From the NCBI RefSeq assembly GCF_900109775.1, contig NZ_FOAX01000002.1:186001-250000 (forward strand): a DNA stretch of 64,000 bases. Direction: 5' to 3'. Each line of letters opens with the position of its first letter. The stretch's first letter is position 1. The stretch comes from Pseudoxanthomonas sp. GM95 (lineage in GTDB: Bacteria; Pseudomonadota; Gammaproteobacteria; Xanthomonadales; Xanthomonadaceae). The position numbers and the translations under genes were made by a program. Below the pieces are notes generated by a model. It did not search any database, was not told the DNA's origin, and saw only the letters and a program-made list of their open reading frames with translations. Of this stretch, positions 9,767 through 17,559 are shown piece after piece.

Positions 9767-11002
9767 ATGAACTTTTCGTTTCCTGCATGGCTGCGGCCTG
9801 CGCCGGGCTCGTACTCCGCCGATCAGATCGCCCAGGGCAAATCGCCGTGGACGGAAACCGTCCACCTGATCTGGTCGTTGTGGGTGTTCGTCACCCCGGT
9901 GTTTACGCCGAACGGTTACGACCTGCACTGGTGGCTGTGCACGCTGGGTTCGTATCCGCTGTTCCTGCTGCTGTACACGCTGACGCTGGTGTCGCCGCCG
10001 CGCCGCGCGAATGCTTGCGCGCTGGGCATGATCGTCATGGCGACCGCGCTATCGCCGCTGTATCCCTCGGGCATCAGCTATTTCATCTTCGGCTGCCTGA
10101 CACTGCGCCTGGGCGGGCCGTACCCGATCCGTCGCTACCTGCTGGTGATGGTCGCGCTGAATCTCGCGTTCCTGGCGTGCACGCTGGCGGTCGGCTATCC
10201 GTGGCAGGTGGTGGTGTGGATGCCGGTCACCACCATCGGCACCGGCCTGGTGATCTCGGTGCAGCGGCTCAACCATCGCAAGGACGCCGCGCTGCGCCTG
10301 AGCCATGACGAGGTGCGCCGCCTGGCCGCGGTTGCCGAACGCGAACGCATCGGCCGCGACCTGCACGACCTGCTCGGCCACACGCTGTCGCTGGTGGCAC
10401 TCAAATCCGATCTTGCGCTGCGCCTGGTCGAACGCGATCCGGCCGCCGCACGGCGCGAGATGGAGGACGTCAGCACCGTCTCGCGCGAAGCCCTGGCGCA
10501 GGTGCGGCGTGCGGTGAGTGGCATCCGTTCGGCGCAGCTCGCCGCCGAGCTGGCCTCGGCCAAGCTGTTGCTGGAAACCGACGGCATCGCGCTGGACTAC
10601 CGCATCGCCGATACGCCGCTGCCGGCCGAGGTGGAAACTGCCTTTGCCCTGGTCCTGCGCGAGGCGGTGACCAATGTGCAGCGCCATGCCCGCGCCCGCG
10701 CGGTGCGCATCGTGGTTGCGTGCATCGAAGACGCACTGGTGCTGGAAATCCATGACGACGGCCGCGGCGGCGACATGGTCCCCGGCAACGGCCTGGACGG
10801 CATGCGCGCCCGCGTGCAGGCTTTGGGGGGCACGCTGCAGGTCGACGGCGTGCGCGGACGCGGCACCACCGTGATTGCGCGCGTGCCGCAAGCGCAGCCA
10901 GCCGAGCCTGCCGCGGACGCGATGCCCTCCGCCGCTTCGCCTCCTGTGGGAGCCGCCCGACGTGGCCTCGGGCCATCAGCGGCGATGACGCCTTCCCAGT
11001 AA
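9767..11002 (+). CDS. sensor histidine kinase, DesK/LiaS-like (HisKA_3)
   Basis: 411 residues from the ATG at 9767. Five or so N-terminal membrane helices (residues 30-165) with only short loops, so the signal is probably sensed in or near the membrane. The HisKA_3 box RERIGRDLHDLLGHTLSLVAL contains the phospho-acceptor His200; the ATPase part has the N-box LREAVTNVQRHARA and the G1 box DDGRGG. The last ~25 residues, after IARVPQA, have no kinase character and are encoded by the edge of a palindromic extragenic-type element (10944-11063), suggesting that an insertion has rewritten the C-terminus. The response regulator follows 107 bases later. A role in regulating the upstream exporter is inferred from position. 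Confidence 0.9.
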   Translation: MNFSFPAWLRPAPGSYSADQIAQGKSPWTETVHLIWSLWVFVTPVFTPNGYDLHWWLCTLGSYPLFLLLYTLTLVSPPRRANACALGMIVMATALSPLYPSGISYFIFGCLTLRLGGPYPIRRYLLVMVALNLAFLACTLAVGYPWQVVVWMPVTTIGTGLVISVQRLNHRKDAALRLSHDEVRRLAAVAERERIGRDLHDLLGHTLSLVALKSDLALRLVERDPAAARREMEDVSTVSREALAQVRRAVSGIRSAQLAAELASAKLLLETDGIALDYRIADTPLPAEVETAFALVLREAVTNVQRHARARAVRIVVACIEDALVLEIHDDGRGGDMVPGNGLDGMRARVQALGGTLQVDGVRGRGTTVIARVPQAQPAEPAADAMPSAASPPVGAARRGLGPSAAMTPSQ

Positions 11003-11063
11003 AGCCGCATCGCTGCTGAAGCAGCTCCTACAGCAGGTAGCTTGCACAACCGCAGCTCCCACA
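10944..11063. repeat. REP-like palindromic element overlapping the kinase 3' end
   Basis: Contains TGTGGGAGC at 10945-10953 and its exact complement GCTCCCACA at 11055-11063, plus an intermediate half-site GCTCCTACAG at 11024-11033. GTGGGAGC/GCTCC(T/C)ACA ends are typical of the paired palindromic repeats (REP/BIME) of Pseudomonas and xanthomonads. The left end lies inside the histidine kinase frame and supplies its last codons. Confidence 0.65.
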
Positions 11064-11109
11064 ACCGCGACCGCTAGAATCCCGCCATGCCGCCTTCGAC
11101 TCCCGTCCC

Positions 11110-11712
11110 GTGATCCGCGTCCTGCTGGCCGAAGACCAGGCGATGGTCCGCGGCGCGCTTACCGCGCTGCTCGGCCTGGAGGCGGACATCGAGGTGCTGG
11201 CTGCCGCCGCCGATGGCGAAGCGGCCTGGCGCGAGCTGCAGCGGCTGCAGCCGGACGTGCTGGTGACCGATATCGAGATGCCTGGCCTGTCCGGCCTGGA
11301 GCTGGCCCAACGGGTCCAGCGTCACCAACTGCCCACCCGCGTCGTGATCGTCACCACCTTCGCCCGGCCCGGCTTCCTGCGCAGGGCCTTGGATGCGGGC
11401 GTGGTCGGCTACCTGCTCAAGGACGCGCCGCCCGAGCACCTGGCCGATGCCCTGCGCAGCGTCCACCGCGGCGGCCGCGCCATCGCTCCGGAGCTGGCGC
11501 TGGAAGCCTGGTCCGAACAGGACCCGCTCAACGAACGCGAACGCCAGGTCCTGCGCCTGGCCGGCGACGGCGCCACCGCGGCGGACATCGGCAAGCAGCT
11601 GCACCTTTCGCACGGGACGGTGCGCAACTACCTGTCCGAGGCGATCAGCAAGCTGGGCGCCGGTAACCGGATCGAGGCCTTCCGGCTGGCCCGACAAAAG
11701 GGCTGGTTGTAG
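11110..11712 (+). CDS. response regulator, NarL/DesR family
   Basis: 200 residues with a GTG start. Receiver domain residues 1-118: acidic pocket LLAEDQ, phospho-acceptor Asp54 in LVTDIEMPGLSG, Thr in VIVTTFARP and Lys in GYLLKDAPP. LuxR-type helix-turn-helix at the C-terminus: LNERERQVLRLAGDGATAADIGKQLHLSHGTVRNYLSEAI. Partner of the DesK-like kinase immediately upstream. In homologous systems (DesKR, LiaSR, YxjML) the target is often the adjacent ABC exporter, which here lies just upstream of the kinase; that link is inference. Confidence 0.93.
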   Translation: MIRVLLAEDQAMVRGALTALLGLEADIEVLAAAADGEAAWRELQRLQPDVLVTDIEMPGLSGLELAQRVQRHQLPTRVVIVTTFARPGFLRRALDAGVVGYLLKDAPPEHLADALRSVHRGGRAIAPELALEAWSEQDPLNERERQVLRLAGDGATAADIGKQLHLSHGTVRNYLSEAISKLGAGNRIEAFRLARQKGWL

Positions 11713-11794
11713 GGGGTTTTTGTAGGGGTTGATGCGAGAAAAAGTGACGGAACGCAAATTCGGCCGGAGTGCCGTATCGCGGAAAGCGCTACCA

Positions 11795-11813
11795 TTGGCA
11801 CACACTTTGCTTT
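11795..11813 (+). promoter_or_regulatory. sigma-54-type promoter of the GGDEF gene
   Basis: TTGGCACACACTTTGCTTT carries the GG (11797-11798) and GC (11809-11810) pairs separated by exactly 10 bases, with near-consensus surroundings (TGGCAC-N5-TTGCT). The expected transcription start, about 12 bases after GC, falls at 11821-11823, directly before the ATG at 11824. Confidence 0.6.
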
Positions 11814-11823
11814 CGTGTAATTC

Positions 11824-13530
11824 ATGTTCTCAGCACGTCGCATCGTCAACCAGATCGGACCGCTGTTCGCGGCCCTGATTTTCGTCGCCATCGGACTGGG
11901 CGTGCTCCAGGGCACCGAGCGGTTTGCGACGGATGCCCGCTGGGTCTCGCACACCAACGAAGTCATCGCCCGCATCGACGAGATCGAAGCGCGCCTGCGT
12001 GACGCCGAGTCGGCCCAGCGCGGTTACCTGCTGACCGGGCAGGTGGATTACCTGGCCGAATACCAGTCCGGCAAGACCCAGCTGCCCGAGCTGTTTTCCA
12101 ACATCAACGTGCTGGTGCGCGACAACCCAATGCAGCGCCAGCGCATCGTCCAGTTGCGCACCCTGATCGACCACCGCCTGCGCCAGACCGACAACGTCGT
12201 GCGCATCTACCAGGCGCAAGGCCAGGCCGCGGCGCAGGCCGCCATCGGCACCGATGCGCGCATCACCTCCGATGCGATCCGCCGCCAGGCGCGGCTGATG
12301 GCCGAGGCCGAACAGGCGCTGCTGGTCGAACGTGCCGCTTCCAGCGATCGCAGCGCGCTGCTGCTCAAGGGCCTGGCTATCGCCGGCATTCCCTTCGGCA
12401 TCGCGGTGATCGCGATGGTCTACGTGCTGATGATCCGCGAGATCCGCGGCCGTGGCCGGGCCGAACACCAGACCATCGAAGCCAACGCCCGCCTCACCGC
12501 CTCGGTCGAGGAGCTGGAGCACACCGGCGCGGACCTGCGCGAGCTGAGCCACTTCGCCAGCATGCTGCAGAGCTGCGTGCAGGTGGACGAAGCCCTGGCA
12601 CTGACCACCCAGCTGATGGAACGCCTGCTGCCGGGTACCGGCGGCACGGTCTACCGCATCCGCGCTTCCAAGGATTACGCCGAGGCGATGGCGCACTGGG
12701 GCACGCTGGTGGCGCCCAGCGCGCAGATGCTGCCGCCGGACCAGTGCTGGGCGCTGCGCCGCGGCCAGCCGCAGCTGGTCCACGGCCCCGGCGACACCGT
12801 GCGCTGCCGCCACATCGAATCCACGGTCGGCGCCACCGCCTGCATCCCGCTCAACGCCCAGGGCAACCAGCTCGGGTTCCTGTATGTGTCCTCGGCCGAC
12901 GACGCTTTTTTGTCACGCGTGCAGCTGATCGAAACGGCGGCCGAGCAGCTGGCGATGGCGCTGTCCAACCTGCAGCTGCAGGAGCGCCTGCGTATCCAGT
13001 CGATCCGCGAGCCGCTGACCGGCCTGTTCAACCGCCGCTATCTGGAAGAGTCCCTGTCGCGCGAGCTGTCGCGCTGCGAGCGCCGCGGCCTGCCGCTGGC
13101 GGTGATGATGCTGGACCTGGACCACTTCAAGCGCTTCAACGACACCCATGGCCATCCCGGCGGCGATGCGCTGCTGGCCGGCTTCGGCAAGCTGCTGCAG
13201 AGTCTGTCGCGCGAGGAAGACATCGCCTGTCGCTATGGCGGCGAGGAATTCACCCTGATCCTGCCCGAAGCTGCACCGCAGGCCGCGCTGGCCCGCGCCG
13301 AGCAGATCCGCGCCGCTGTCGAAGCCATGCGCGTCCAGCACCTGGGCAAGGATTTGCCGCCGGTCACCGTGTCGATCGGCCTGGCCTTCGCGCCCGACGA
13401 TGGCGGCGATCCGGAATCGCTGGTGCGCCATGCCGACCGCGCGCTGTACAAGGCCAAGTCGCGCGGCCGCAATCGCGTCGAAAGCAATCGCGACCCGCGC
13501 CAATCCACCGACGTCAGCGTCGCGATCTGA
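11824..13530 (+). CDS. CHASE3-GAF diguanylate cyclase
   Basis: 568 residues. Membrane helix 12-30, a periplasmic CHASE3-like four-helix region (35-180, with IARIDEIEARLRDAESAQRG), second membrane helix 183-204, a short coiled coil, a GAF-like domain (about 245-385) and a GGDEF domain (395-550). The active site GGEEF is at 472-476 in CRYGGEEF, and the RxxD product-inhibition site (REED, 463-466) lies the canonical five residues before it, so an active, feedback-inhibited cyclic di-GMP synthase is expected. No Shine-Dalgarno is seen before the ATG; a sigma-54-like promoter ends about there. A second c-di-GMP gene, an EAL phosphodiesterase, is at 28238. Confidence 0.92.
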   Translation: MFSARRIVNQIGPLFAALIFVAIGLGVLQGTERFATDARWVSHTNEVIARIDEIEARLRDAESAQRGYLLTGQVDYLAEYQSGKTQLPELFSNINVLVRDNPMQRQRIVQLRTLIDHRLRQTDNVVRIYQAQGQAAAQAAIGTDARITSDAIRRQARLMAEAEQALLVERAASSDRSALLLKGLAIAGIPFGIAVIAMVYVLMIREIRGRGRAEHQTIEANARLTASVEELEHTGADLRELSHFASMLQSCVQVDEALALTTQLMERLLPGTGGTVYRIRASKDYAEAMAHWGTLVAPSAQMLPPDQCWALRRGQPQLVHGPGDTVRCRHIESTVGATACIPLNAQGNQLGFLYVSSADDAFLSRVQLIETAAEQLAMALSNLQLQERLRIQSIREPLTGLFNRRYLEESLSRELSRCERRGLPLAVMMLDLDHFKRFNDTHGHPGGDALLAGFGKLLQSLSREEDIACRYGGEEFTLILPEAAPQAALARAEQIRAAVEAMRVQHLGKDLPPVTVSIGLAFAPDDGGDPESLVRHADRALYKAKSRGRNRVESNRDPRQSTDVSVAI

Positions 13531-13562
13531 TTCGAGCAGGCGATTTCAGCAGGTGATAAGAA

Positions 13563-13589
13563 AACGGCGCGTCCGAAAGGCGCGCCGTT
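13563..13589. terminator. bidirectional terminator between GGDEF and aminopeptidase genes
   Basis: Perfect 9-bp stem AACGGCGCG/CGCGCCGTT with a 9-base loop between two convergent genes. Read on the minus strand it is followed by TTTTCTTAT, so it is a good intrinsic terminator for the aminopeptidase operon; the plus-strand side has a weaker T content. Confidence 0.75.
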
Positions 13590-13595
13590 GTCGTG

Positions 13596-14969
13596 TCAGC
13601 GGCCGTAGCGCGCGCTGAGCATCTCGAACGCCGCACGTAGCGCCATTGCTTCGCCGCCGGCCGGACGGCCCGGGCGATCGCTGTCGTTCCACGCGTACAC
13701 GTCCAGGTGCGCCCACGGCGTGCCGGCCGGGACGAAGCGCTCCAGGTACAGCGCCGCGGTGACCGCGCCAGCCATGCGCGAACCGGCATTGGCCAGGTCG
13801 GCCACGGTGCTGGTGAGGTAGCGCAGGTAAGGGCGCCATAGCGGCAGGCGCCACAGCGGATCGCGGGTGCGCTCGCCGGCTTCCAGCCAGGCGTTGGCCA
13901 GCGCATCGTCGTTGGAGAAGAGCACCGGCACTTCCGGCCCCAGCGCGATGCGCGCCGCGCCAGTAAGCGTGGCGAAGTCCAGCAGCACCTCGGGCTTGTC
14001 CTCGCCGGCGTAGGCCAGCGCGTCGCCCAAGATCACCCGGCCTTCGGCGTCGGTGTTGTCGATCTCCACGCTCACGCCGGTGCGGGTGGCGATGACTTCG
14101 CCGGGGCGGAATGCATCGGGGCCGATCGCGTTTTCCACCGCCGGCACCAGCAGGGTCAGGCGCACCGGCAGCTGCTGGCGCATGACCAGTTCGGCCAGCG
14201 CGATCGCGTGCGCGGCGCCGCCCATGTCCTTCTTCATATTGCGCATGCCGTCGGCTGGCTTGATGTCCAGGCCGCCTGTGTCGAAGCACACGCCCTTGCC
14301 GACCAGCGACACCTTGGGCGCGTCTTGAGCACCCCAGCGCAGCGCGATCAGGCGCGGCGCGCGATGCGAGGCGCGGCCGACCGCATGGATCGCAGGGAAA
14401 TTGTGGTCCAGCAGCCCCTGGCCTTCGAACACTTCGAGCTGCGCGCCGTGGGTCTGGCCGATCTGGCGCACCACGGCTTCCAGCTCGGCCGGGCCCATGT
14501 GCTCGGTCGGCGTGTTGACCAGGTCGCGCACGCGCAGCGAGGCGGCCAGCAGCGCGTCGGCCTGGGCATCGGCCGATTCCAGCAACAGGCGCGCCGGCGT
14601 GCGCGCAGGCGTCTTGTAACGGTCGAAGCGATACGCGCCCAGACCCCAGCCCAACTGCAGCGCGGCGCGGGCCTCGTCGGACAAGCTGCCTTGCGCGCGC
14701 CAGCTCGTGCCGGTCGGCAGGCCGGTTGGTGCGTGGCCGTAGCTGAGCGGATCGGCCGCATCGCCGATGCCGATCACCGCGCCGACGATGCCGGCCTCGC
14801 CCGGCAGCAGCGCCAGCGAACCAGGCGCCGCACTGAAGCCCTGCGCCAGCAGCCAGGCGCGGATCGCGGCCGGTTGCTGCGCGTTCCAGTCGGCGAACTG
14901 TTCGCGCTGCAGGATGTGCAGCGGCAGGGTGGTCGCATCGGCGGTGTCGAGAAAGGCGGGAGCGCTCAT
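13596..14969 (-). CDS. M17 family leucyl aminopeptidase
   Basis: 457 residues. The C-terminal catalytic domain shows the M17 signatures: VGKGVCFDTGGLDIKPADGM (metal-binding Lys/Asp), the KKDMGGAAHAI stretch, and EIDNTDAEGRVILGDALAYA, containing the diagnostic NTDAEGR. The N-terminal domain is shorter and diverged from PepA, as in the PepB-like 'leucyl aminopeptidase family protein' group. It would release N-terminal residues from peptides in the cytoplasm using two divalent metals. Upstream HAD phosphatase overlaps its start by 4 bases (TCAT), so the two are translationally coupled; a terminator follows 7 bases after the stop. Confidence 0.92.
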   Translation of the reverse strand: MSAPAFLDTADATTLPLHILQREQFADWNAQQPAAIRAWLLAQGFSAAPGSLALLPGEAGIVGAVIGIGDAADPLSYGHAPTGLPTGTSWRAQGSLSDEARAALQLGWGLGAYRFDRYKTPARTPARLLLESADAQADALLAASLRVRDLVNTPTEHMGPAELEAVVRQIGQTHGAQLEVFEGQGLLDHNFPAIHAVGRASHRAPRLIALRWGAQDAPKVSLVGKGVCFDTGGLDIKPADGMRNMKKDMGGAAHAIALAELVMRQQLPVRLTLLVPAVENAIGPDAFRPGEVIATRTGVSVEIDNTDAEGRVILGDALAYAGEDKPEVLLDFATLTGAARIALGPEVPVLFSNDDALANAWLEAGERTRDPLWRLPLWRPYLRYLTSTVADLANAGSRMAGAVTAALYLERFVPAGTPWAHLDVYAWNDSDRPGRPAGGEAMALRAAFEMLSARYGR

Positions 14970-15685
14970 GCGGCAGCGGTGTCCTTGGTGTCCAGGTGCG
15001 TGTCCAGCCAGTCGGCCAACGCGGTGAGGGTCGAGAATTCCAGGTCGGGCTGTGCCTCATCCAACGGCCAGGCCACGCCTTCGCGATTGAGCCAGCAGGC
15101 GCGAAGGCCCGCGCGCATCGCGCCGGCCGCATCCATCAGCGGATGGTCGCCCACGTGCAGCACGTTGACCGGCGGCACGGCCAGGCGCTCGCACGCCGCA
15201 TGGAAGATGCTGGCGTCCGGCTTGGCCGCGCCGTGTTCACGCGAGCCCAGCTGGAACACGAAATGCTGGTCCAGCCCGCAGCGCGCCAGGTCGGCGTTGC
15301 CGTTGGTCAACGCCGCCACCGGCAGGCGCGCGGCAATGCGTTCCAGCGCTTCGACCGCATCGGGATAGCATTCGACCTTGTTGCGCTCGGCATAGAAGAT
15401 CTCGAACGCCGGGTCCAGCAGCGCCATGTCCGCGCCACTGCGGCGCAGCGCATGTTCCAGCGTGAGTTTGCGCAGCGCCGACAGGTCGTGGATCAGCTGC
15501 GGGTTCTCGGCGAACACCTGCTCGCGCAATGTGCGCATCGTCGCCACCGGGAACTGCGCGGCCGTGGCCGGGCTATGGGTTTCCAGCCAGGCATGCATCA
15601 CCTGCTCGATGCGGGCCCCGATCGGCGCGAACGGCCACAGGGTGTCGTCCAGGTCCAGGGTGACAGCGCGGATATCGAAGTTCAT
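14966..15685 (-). CDS. HAD superfamily hydrolase (YigB/GSP-like phosphatase)
   Basis: 239 residues. Motif I VTLDLDDTLWPF with nucleophile Asp near residue 11, motif II ALTNGNADL, motif III Lys in GAAKPDASIF and motif IV VGDHPLMDAAGA are all present, with a helical C1 cap between motifs I and II. This is the subfamily I HAD group including YigB (5-amino-6-ribitylamino-uracil phosphate phosphatase). Substrate cannot be deduced. First gene of a two-gene minus-strand unit with the aminopeptidase. Confidence 0.88.
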   Translation of the reverse strand: MNFDIRAVTLDLDDTLWPFAPIGARIEQVMHAWLETHSPATAAQFPVATMRTLREQVFAENPQLIHDLSALRKLTLEHALRRSGADMALLDPAFEIFYAERNKVECYPDAVEALERIAARLPVAALTNGNADLARCGLDQHFVFQLGSREHGAAKPDASIFHAACERLAVPPVNVLHVGDHPLMDAAGAMRAGLRACWLNREGVAWPLDEAQPDLEFSTLTALADWLDTHLDTKDTAAA

Positions 15686-15850
15686 CTGGGTATTTTAGCG
15701 TGCCTCGGGCAGGTGGGCTTTTGACGGGGATTTGCTTGTCCTTTCATCTGGACGTAGCTGGAGCTGGGTTTGGCTCTTGCCGCTGCTTTTGAGGCTTTTG
15801 CCCTTAGGGATTGCTCTGGCTTTGGCTGTTGTTGCCTTTGATTTTCTGAC
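15686..15850. other. gene-free stretch with degenerate CTGTTG-type repeats
   Basis: No gene seen. The sequence is unusually pyrimidine/T-rich for this genome (GGCTTTGGCTGTTGTTGCC around 15820-15838), and on the opposite strand resembles a decayed version of the CAACAG repeat found at 16361-16396. It borders repeat copy A in the same relative position that the CAACAG tract borders copy B. Confidence 0.5.
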
Positions 15851-16055
15851 CGAGCCGTCAAAGCACGCCGAGCACCGGAGCAAAGCAGGGCCGAAGAGGC
15901 GCCCTGTCTGAGCGAAGCGAGTTTGGGCGCCGTGCCCTGCTTTGTGAGGAGCGCAGAGGACCGATGCGGAGCATCGGCGTGCGTCCGGCGAGAAGCGGTT
16001 TTGGTGACTTTTGCCGCGACAAAAGGAAGTCGTGCCGCGAAGCGGCGCGAAAGCT
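15851..16055 (-). repeat. structured ~200-bp intergenic repeat, copy A (inverted)
   Basis: On the minus strand this segment matches copies B (16131-16330) and C (26467-26670) over its whole length. Conserved landmarks: a 17-23-base hairpin near TTTTGTCGCGGCAAAA, then CAAAACCGC, a small hairpin CCGATGC-TCC-GCATCGG, the core GGCGCCCAAACTCGCTTCGC, ACAGGGCGCC, and GGTGCTCGG near the far end. It lies head to head with copy B, 75 bases apart. It has no convincing coding capacity; similar sequences are often annotated as spurious small proteins in Xanthomonadaceae (established general observation, not checked here). Confidence 0.8.
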
Positions 16056-16130
16056 CTGCACTTGCTTCGGCTACATCGCTATCGCTTTGTCGTGTGCAAG
16101 GCGATGCAGGATCTCAAAACAGGATCAAGG

Positions 16131-16330
16131 GCTTTCGCGCCTGAAGGCGCGACTTCCTTTTGTCGCGGCAAAAGGAAGCAAAACCGCCTTCGCTGGACAC
16201 TCGCCGCCGCGTTGCGGCGGTGCCCTGTGCTTCTCGGAAGTCAGGGCACGGCGCCCAAACTCGCTTCGCTCAGACAGGGCGCCTCTTCGGCCCTGTCTTC
16301 CTGCGATGCTCGGCTCGCTTTACGGCTCGA
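16131..16330 (+). repeat. structured ~200-bp intergenic repeat, copy B
   Basis: Inverted relative to copy A and in the same orientation as copy C. Contains stem CTTCCTTTT/AAAAGGAAG with an 8-base loop, stem CCGCCGC-GTT-GCGGCGG, and the conserved core GGCGCCCAAACTCGCTTCGC through ACAGGGCGCC. The second stem differs in sequence from copies A and C but keeps full pairing. Followed 30 bases later by a CAACAG repeat tract. Confidence 0.8.
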
Positions 16331-16360
16331 CACGTCAACCGCACAAAGCAACATCACGAG

Positions 16361-16396
16361 CAACAGCAACAGCAACAGCAACAGCAACGGCAACGT
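16361..16396 (+). repeat. CAACAG hexanucleotide tract
   Basis: Four perfect CAACAG units (16361-16384) followed by CAACGG and CAACGT. Two CAACAG units also follow repeat copy C at 26683-26694, and a degenerate inverted version precedes copy A, so the tract seems to be a flank of the repeat element. Confidence 0.8.
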
Positions 16397-16444
16397 CAGA
16401 AGCAACAGCAGACGGCGTCAGCGTGCGCGCCCAAGGTCGATGGA

Positions 16445-17551
16445 TCACTCCATTAACCGCGCCCATCCCTCCATGCCCTGCACCTTGGCCAGCACCAGCT
16501 TGATGCACACCAGCATCGGCACCGCCAGCAGCAGGCCGATGATCCCCCACAGCGAGCCGAACACCATCAGTGCCAGGATCAGGATCAGCGGCGAAAGCCG
16601 CATCTGCCGGCCCAGCACGATCGGGGTGACCAGCTGACCTTCCAGGGTGTGCAGGCCCAGGTAGATCGCCGCAGGCAGCAGCGACTGTAGGCCGTCGTCG
16701 AACGTGGTCAGGCCAACCACCAGCATCATCACCATGCCGATCAGCGGGCCCACGTACGGGGCGAAGTTGAGGAGCGCCACCAGCGTGCCCCACAGCAGCG
16801 CGTCGGCGACCGGCAGTTCCATTAGGTAGAGCGCGCCGGCGAACAACATGCCCACGACGAAGTTGATGATGCTGATCGTCAACACGTAGCGCGAGACCGA
16901 GCGCTCGATGGAATGCAGGATGCCGAAGGTTAGTTTCTGTTGCTGTCGCCTGGGCAAAAGTGCAATCGCATGCCGCTGGAGCGTTTCGCCATAGACCATG
17001 AAGAAGAACGTCAGCAGCACCACGGCCAGCACCGAGGCGACCATGCGTGGCGTGGTGGTGAGCGTGCGATACGGATCATCGGCCGTGCGCATCACCTGCG
17101 GGCGGCGGCTGGTGTCGCCGGAGGCGGCGCGGGCGAAGTTTTCGGCGGCCTGGTTGGCGTCGTAAACCGGCTTGGCCAGCAGCTGCAGCTTGGGCGCGAG
17201 CTGGCGCAGCTCGCGCGGCGCGGCCTTGGCCCAGGCCGCGGCCGGCGGCACCATCTGGTAAGCCAGCGCCGCGGTGGCGGCCAGGCCCAGGACCAGCACG
17301 AAGATCGCGCCGAGGAAGCGCGGAATGTAGAGCTTCTGCAATCCGCGGATGATCGGGTTGCCGATCAACGCCAGGAAGCACGCCAGCAGCACCGGCAGGA
17401 TCACCGCCTGCGCGGCCCACAGCGTGTAGCCGCAGGCCAGGAACGCCAGGATCACCAAGGACAACGGCCCGCGCGGACGCGGTGCGGGTGGGGCGGGCAG
17501 GGGGCTGACCAGCGCCTGGTCGGGCGGGAGGTCGGAGGGCGGGATGGCCAT
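16445..17551 (-). CDS. AI-2E family transporter (PerM-like membrane protein)
   Basis: 368 residues from the ATG at 17551; the frame is open far upstream but that part overlaps another gene and is not membrane-like. Seven to eight hydrophobic segments in the AI-2E/UPF0118 pattern: LSLVILAFLACGYTLWAAQAV, VILPVLLACFLALIG, GAIFVLVLGLAATAALAYQ, a soluble segment of about 120 residues, VASVLAVVLLTFFFMVYG, ISIINFVVGMLFAGALYL, LWGTLVALLNFAPYVGPLIG and the closing IIGLLLAVPMLVCIKLVLA. The family includes TqsA and PerM as well as Na+/H+ antiporters; the actual substrate is uncertain. It lies 9 bases downstream of the hypothetical gene at 17560, as the end of a minus-strand series of envelope genes. Confidence 0.88.
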   Translation of the reverse strand: MAIPPSDLPPDQALVSPLPAPPAPRPRGPLSLVILAFLACGYTLWAAQAVILPVLLACFLALIGNPIIRGLQKLYIPRFLGAIFVLVLGLAATAALAYQMVPPAAAWAKAAPRELRQLAPKLQLLAKPVYDANQAAENFARAASGDTSRRPQVMRTADDPYRTLTTTPRMVASVLAVVLLTFFFMVYGETLQRHAIALLPRRQQQKLTFGILHSIERSVSRYVLTISIINFVVGMLFAGALYLMELPVADALLWGTLVALLNFAPYVGPLIGMVMMLVVGLTTFDDGLQSLLPAAIYLGLHTLEGQLVTPIVLGRQMRLSPLILILALMVFGSLWGIIGLLLAVPMLVCIKLVLAKVQGMEGWARLME

Positions 17552-17559
17552 GAGGCGCT

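Noticed and set aside
15858-16637. Several short open frames in the repeat region
   Set aside because: They encode Arg/Ser/Cys-rich peptides that read through palindromes in every frame; the sequence is shared between repeat copies in opposite orientations and does not keep a frame.
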